From positions 1 through 64,000 of the forward strand of contig QKCJ01000037.1 in the NCBI GenBank assembly GCA_003245715.1: a stretch of 64,000 nucleotides of DNA. Direction: 5' to 3'. Below the pieces are notes generated by a model. It was not told the origin of the DNA, did not search any database, and saw nothing but the letters and a program-made list of their open reading frames with translations. The stretch's first letter is position 1. Every line of letters begins with the position of its first letter. The stretch is from a bacterium (GTDB taxonomy: Bacteria > Planctomycetota > SZUA-567). Made by a program: the position numbers and the translations under genes. This document shows, piece after piece, positions 61,996 through 64,000 of this stretch.

Positions 61996-63393
61996 ATGAG
62001 TAAGTATCGTATTGAGAAAGACAGTCTTGGTGAACATGAAGTCCTGGCCGGAGCGTTGCACGGGATTCACAGTGAGAGGGCGAGGTCGAATTTCCCGCTT
62101 AGTCGGCGTCCGGTTAATACTTCGTTGATAAGGGCGTATGGGCAGGTCAAGCAGGCGTGCTGTCGGGTCAATTCTTCGCTTGGTTATCTTGGTGAGTTTG
62201 AGGGGAAGGCTGAGGCAATTGAACGGGCATGCGGTGAAGTTGCTTCAGGGCTGCTGACGGAATCTGTCATTGTTGATGCGCTTCAGGGCGGTGCGGGTAC
62301 AAGCCTGAATATGAATATCAACGAGGTTATCGCTAACCGTGCGTTGCAGCTACTCTCAAAGGATTGCGGGGATTATTCTGTAATCAGCCCGCTTGATGAT
62401 GTTAATCTGCATCAGTCAACCAATGACACTTTTCCGACGGCTCTTAAGGTTGCGGCGATTCTTGATCTGCATATTCTTGAAGGTGAGCTGGTTGCCCTGC
62501 AGGAGGTTTTTCAGCAGAAAGAAAAGAATTTTGCCCACATTGTCAAGATCGGGCGCACCCAGTTTCAGGATGCGGTTCTGACGACGATGGGGCGTGAGAT
62601 GGCGGCGTACGCGGAAGCGTTCAACCGTGACCGCTGGCGGGTCTACAAGTGTGAAGAGCGGTTGCGGGTGGTTAATCTTGGCGGCACGGCTATTGGTACG
62701 GGACTGGCGGCGCCGCGAAAATTTATTTTTAAGGCAACGGAAGCGTTAAGGGAGATTACCGGTATCGGGCTGGCGCGGGCAGAGAATCTTGTTGAGTGTA
62801 CGCAGAATGCGGATGTCTTTGTTGAGGTCTCGGGAATCTTAAAGGCGTGCGCGGTGAATCTGCACAAGGTCTGTTCTGATTTGCGTCTGATGTCATCAGG
62901 GCCTGAAGCGGGGTTTGGGGAGTTGATGCTGCCGGCGGTTCAGGCGGGGTCTTCGATAATGCCCGGTAAGGTTAATCCGGTTATTGCGGAGGCTGGTGCG
63001 CAGGCGGCGATGCTGGTGATGGGGAATGACCAGATTATTGCGTCCTGCTGCGCGGCGGGCAGTCTGGAGCTGAATCCGTTTCTGCCGCTGGTTGCTGACA
63101 AGCTGCTTGAGAGTATTCAGGTTCTTGCGGCGGCGTGCAAGGTATTGCGCGAGAGGTGTGTTGATGGAATGCTGGTAAATGAGGATTGTTGCCGCAAATA
63201 TGTTGAGGCTTCTACTGCGACGGTAACGGCTCTGCTTGGTCATATCAGTTATGATGAGTGCGCCAAAATTGCCCACGAAGCAGCTGAAAGTGGACGGAGC
63301 GTGCGGGAGGTTGCTGTCAGCGGTGGTTATGTGACGGATGAGGAGTTTGAGCAACTGTGCAGCCCTGAAGCGGTCTGCCGGCTCGGGTTTTAA
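61996..63393 (+). CDS. aspA: Aspartate ammonia-lyase (class II fumarase/aspartase superfamily)
   Basis: 465 residues. RIEKDSLGEHEV opens the protein; ALQGGAGTSLNMNINEVIAN and LHQSTNDTFPTALKVA are the aspartase/fumarase substrate loops; GSSIMPGKVNPVIAE is the superfamily signature with the catalytic Ser. The QGGAGTS-NMN-NEV-AN form favours aspartase over fumarase. It reversibly deaminates aspartate to fumarate. GGGGCCGAAAG precedes the ATG. Confidence 0.86.
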   Translation: MSKYRIEKDSLGEHEVLAGALHGIHSERARSNFPLSRRPVNTSLIRAYGQVKQACCRVNSSLGYLGEFEGKAEAIERACGEVASGLLTESVIVDALQGGAGTSLNMNINEVIANRALQLLSKDCGDYSVISPLDDVNLHQSTNDTFPTALKVAAILDLHILEGELVALQEVFQQKEKNFAHIVKIGRTQFQDAVLTTMGREMAAYAEAFNRDRWRVYKCEERLRVVNLGGTAIGTGLAAPRKFIFKATEALREITGIGLARAENLVECTQNADVFVEVSGILKACAVNLHKVCSDLRLMSSGPEAGFGELMLPAVQAGSSIMPGKVNPVIAEAGAQAAMLVMGNDQIIASCCAAGSLELNPFLPLVADKLLESIQVLAAACKVLRERCVDGMLVNEDCCRKYVEASTATVTALLGHISYDECAKIAHEAAESGRSVREVAVSGGYVTDEEFEQLCSPEAVCRLGF

Positions 63394-63430
63394 ATAATTG
63401 CCCTAAAGGCGAAAATGGAGTGAGAGATTA

Positions 63431-64000
63431 ATGATAATCAGTGACTGGTCGGTTAAAAACCGCACGACTGTTTTTTTTCTGGTGGCAATCATTATTGCTG
63501 CTGGCCTGTTCTGCTATTTTTCCTTGCCGCGGGAATCAGCGCCGGATATTCCGATTCCAACGGTATTTATCACCACCACCTACCGCGGCGGCTCTCCTGA
63601 GGATATTGAGAAGTTGATTACGATCCCGATTGAGGACAAGCTCAAGGGTTTGTCCGGGGTCAAGGAGATCAAGAGCGTTTCAGAGGACAGTCAGAGTATT
63701 ATTTCGGTGGAGTTTGAGACGGGTATCAACATTGATGAGGTTCTGCCGAAGGTGAAGGATAAGGTTGATCTTGCCAAGGTTGATCTGCCGTCTGACCTTG
63801 AGGATGATCCGGTGATTGAGGAAATTAATTTTTCTGAATTTCCGATTATGCTTATCGGCTTGTCTGGCGACTTTGGCGAGAAGCAGCTTGGCAAGCTGGC
63901 TGATGATCTTAAGGATGATATTGAGGGGATTACCGGGGTACTTGAGGCTGAGCTTTCTGGTAAGGTTGACCGTGAAATTCAGGTGCAGATTTTTCCCGAG
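63431..64000 (+). CDS. RND-family efflux transporter (AcrB/HAE1-like), partial at window end
   Basis: The first 190 residues; the gene continues past 64000. Start ATG 63431 follows GGAG. The first membrane helix (TTVFFLVAIIIAAGLFCYFS) and the porter-domain start are seen: PRESAPDIPIPTVFITTTYR, GGSPEDIEKLITIPIEDKL and VSEDSQSIISVEFE. It is a proton-driven exporter that would pair with a TolC protein. No membrane fusion protein is seen between it and the tolC-like gene; one could lie downstream. Confidence 0.9.
   Translation, partial: MIISDWSVKNRTTVFFLVAIIIAAGLFCYFSLPRESAPDIPIPTVFITTTYRGGSPEDIEKLITIPIEDKLKGLSGVKEIKSVSEDSQSIISVEFETGINIDEVLPKVKDKVDLAKVDLPSDLEDDPVIEEINFSEFPIMLIGLSGDFGEKQLGKLADDLKDDIEGITGVLEAELSGKVDREIQVQIFPE

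Noticed and set aside
1..64000. tRNA, rRNA, CRISPR array, insertion sequence or prophage
   Set aside because: I looked for tRNA-like arms, repeated spacers, transposases and inverted-repeat ends in the intergenic regions and found none convincing.

Overview
The window looks like a chromosomal segment from a Gram-negative, glycan-degrading bacterium of the Lentisphaerota (Victivallales-like) or a related PVC lineage. The outer-membrane genes (LptD-like, TolC-like, RND pump) show the Gram-negative envelope. The pseudopilin-like secreted proteins with a FTLIE-type N-terminus, the density of glycosidases and sugar regulators, and the PPi-dependent phosphofructokinase fit that lineage. The assignment is by gene style only; there is no rRNA or tRNA in the window to confirm it. 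I see no IS element, prophage or CRISPR array.

Layout. 0-13 kb is a set of sugar-utilisation cassettes: a NanR-like GntR regulator with an N-acetylneuraminate lyase-like enzyme and an Asp-box (sialidase-like) protein; a GntR/LacI hybrid regulator with a GH63-like glycosidase; a second hybrid regulator divergent from an operon of a small secreted protein, a pseudopilin-like protein, a clan-A glycoside hydrolase and a serine hydrolase. 12-21 kb holds a XylR-type AraC regulator divergent from a GH36 alpha-galactosidase, a secreted polysaccharide deacetylase, an RfbC epimerase, and an AraC regulator followed by a galactonate dehydratase-like enzyme. 20.8-22.7 kb is a umuDC operon whose UmuD carries an AT-hook/ribbon-helix-helix-like N-terminal extension, behind a promoter with a perfect palindrome. 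22.7-37 kb is mixed: split chromate transporter, manA, FmdB-like protein, MurJ, GNAT, TPR protein, hisB, a three-gene sugar isomerase/oxidoreductase operon, AEC permease and nadB.

36-44.5 kb is a mannose/glucan locus: a LacI regulator, a GH38 alpha-mannosidase and a GH13 enzyme with two matching LacI-type operators between the last two. A third copy of that operator lies 17 kb away in the manA promoter, which suggests one regulon running from mannoside to mannose-6-phosphate to fructose-6-phosphate. A sialate O-acetylesterase follows. 44.6-57 kb holds a FliG-like protein without other flagellar genes, a strongly codon-biased PPi-phosphofructokinase, a SatP-like transporter, a UDP-glucuronate epimerase, MtaB, a membrane-anchored nitrilase homologue whose catalytic Cys is Ser, LptD, and MnmA. 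57-64 kb contains dnaA with a 764-bp DnaA-box-bearing intergenic region (candidate oriC), then tolC-like, aspA and the start of an RND pump cut by the window end.

The observations I rate highest are the UmuD fusion with its palindromic operator, the three-site mannose regulon, the Cys-to-Ser pseudo-nitrilase, the orphan FliG homologue, and the candidate origin together with a substituted DnaA box-recognition motif.
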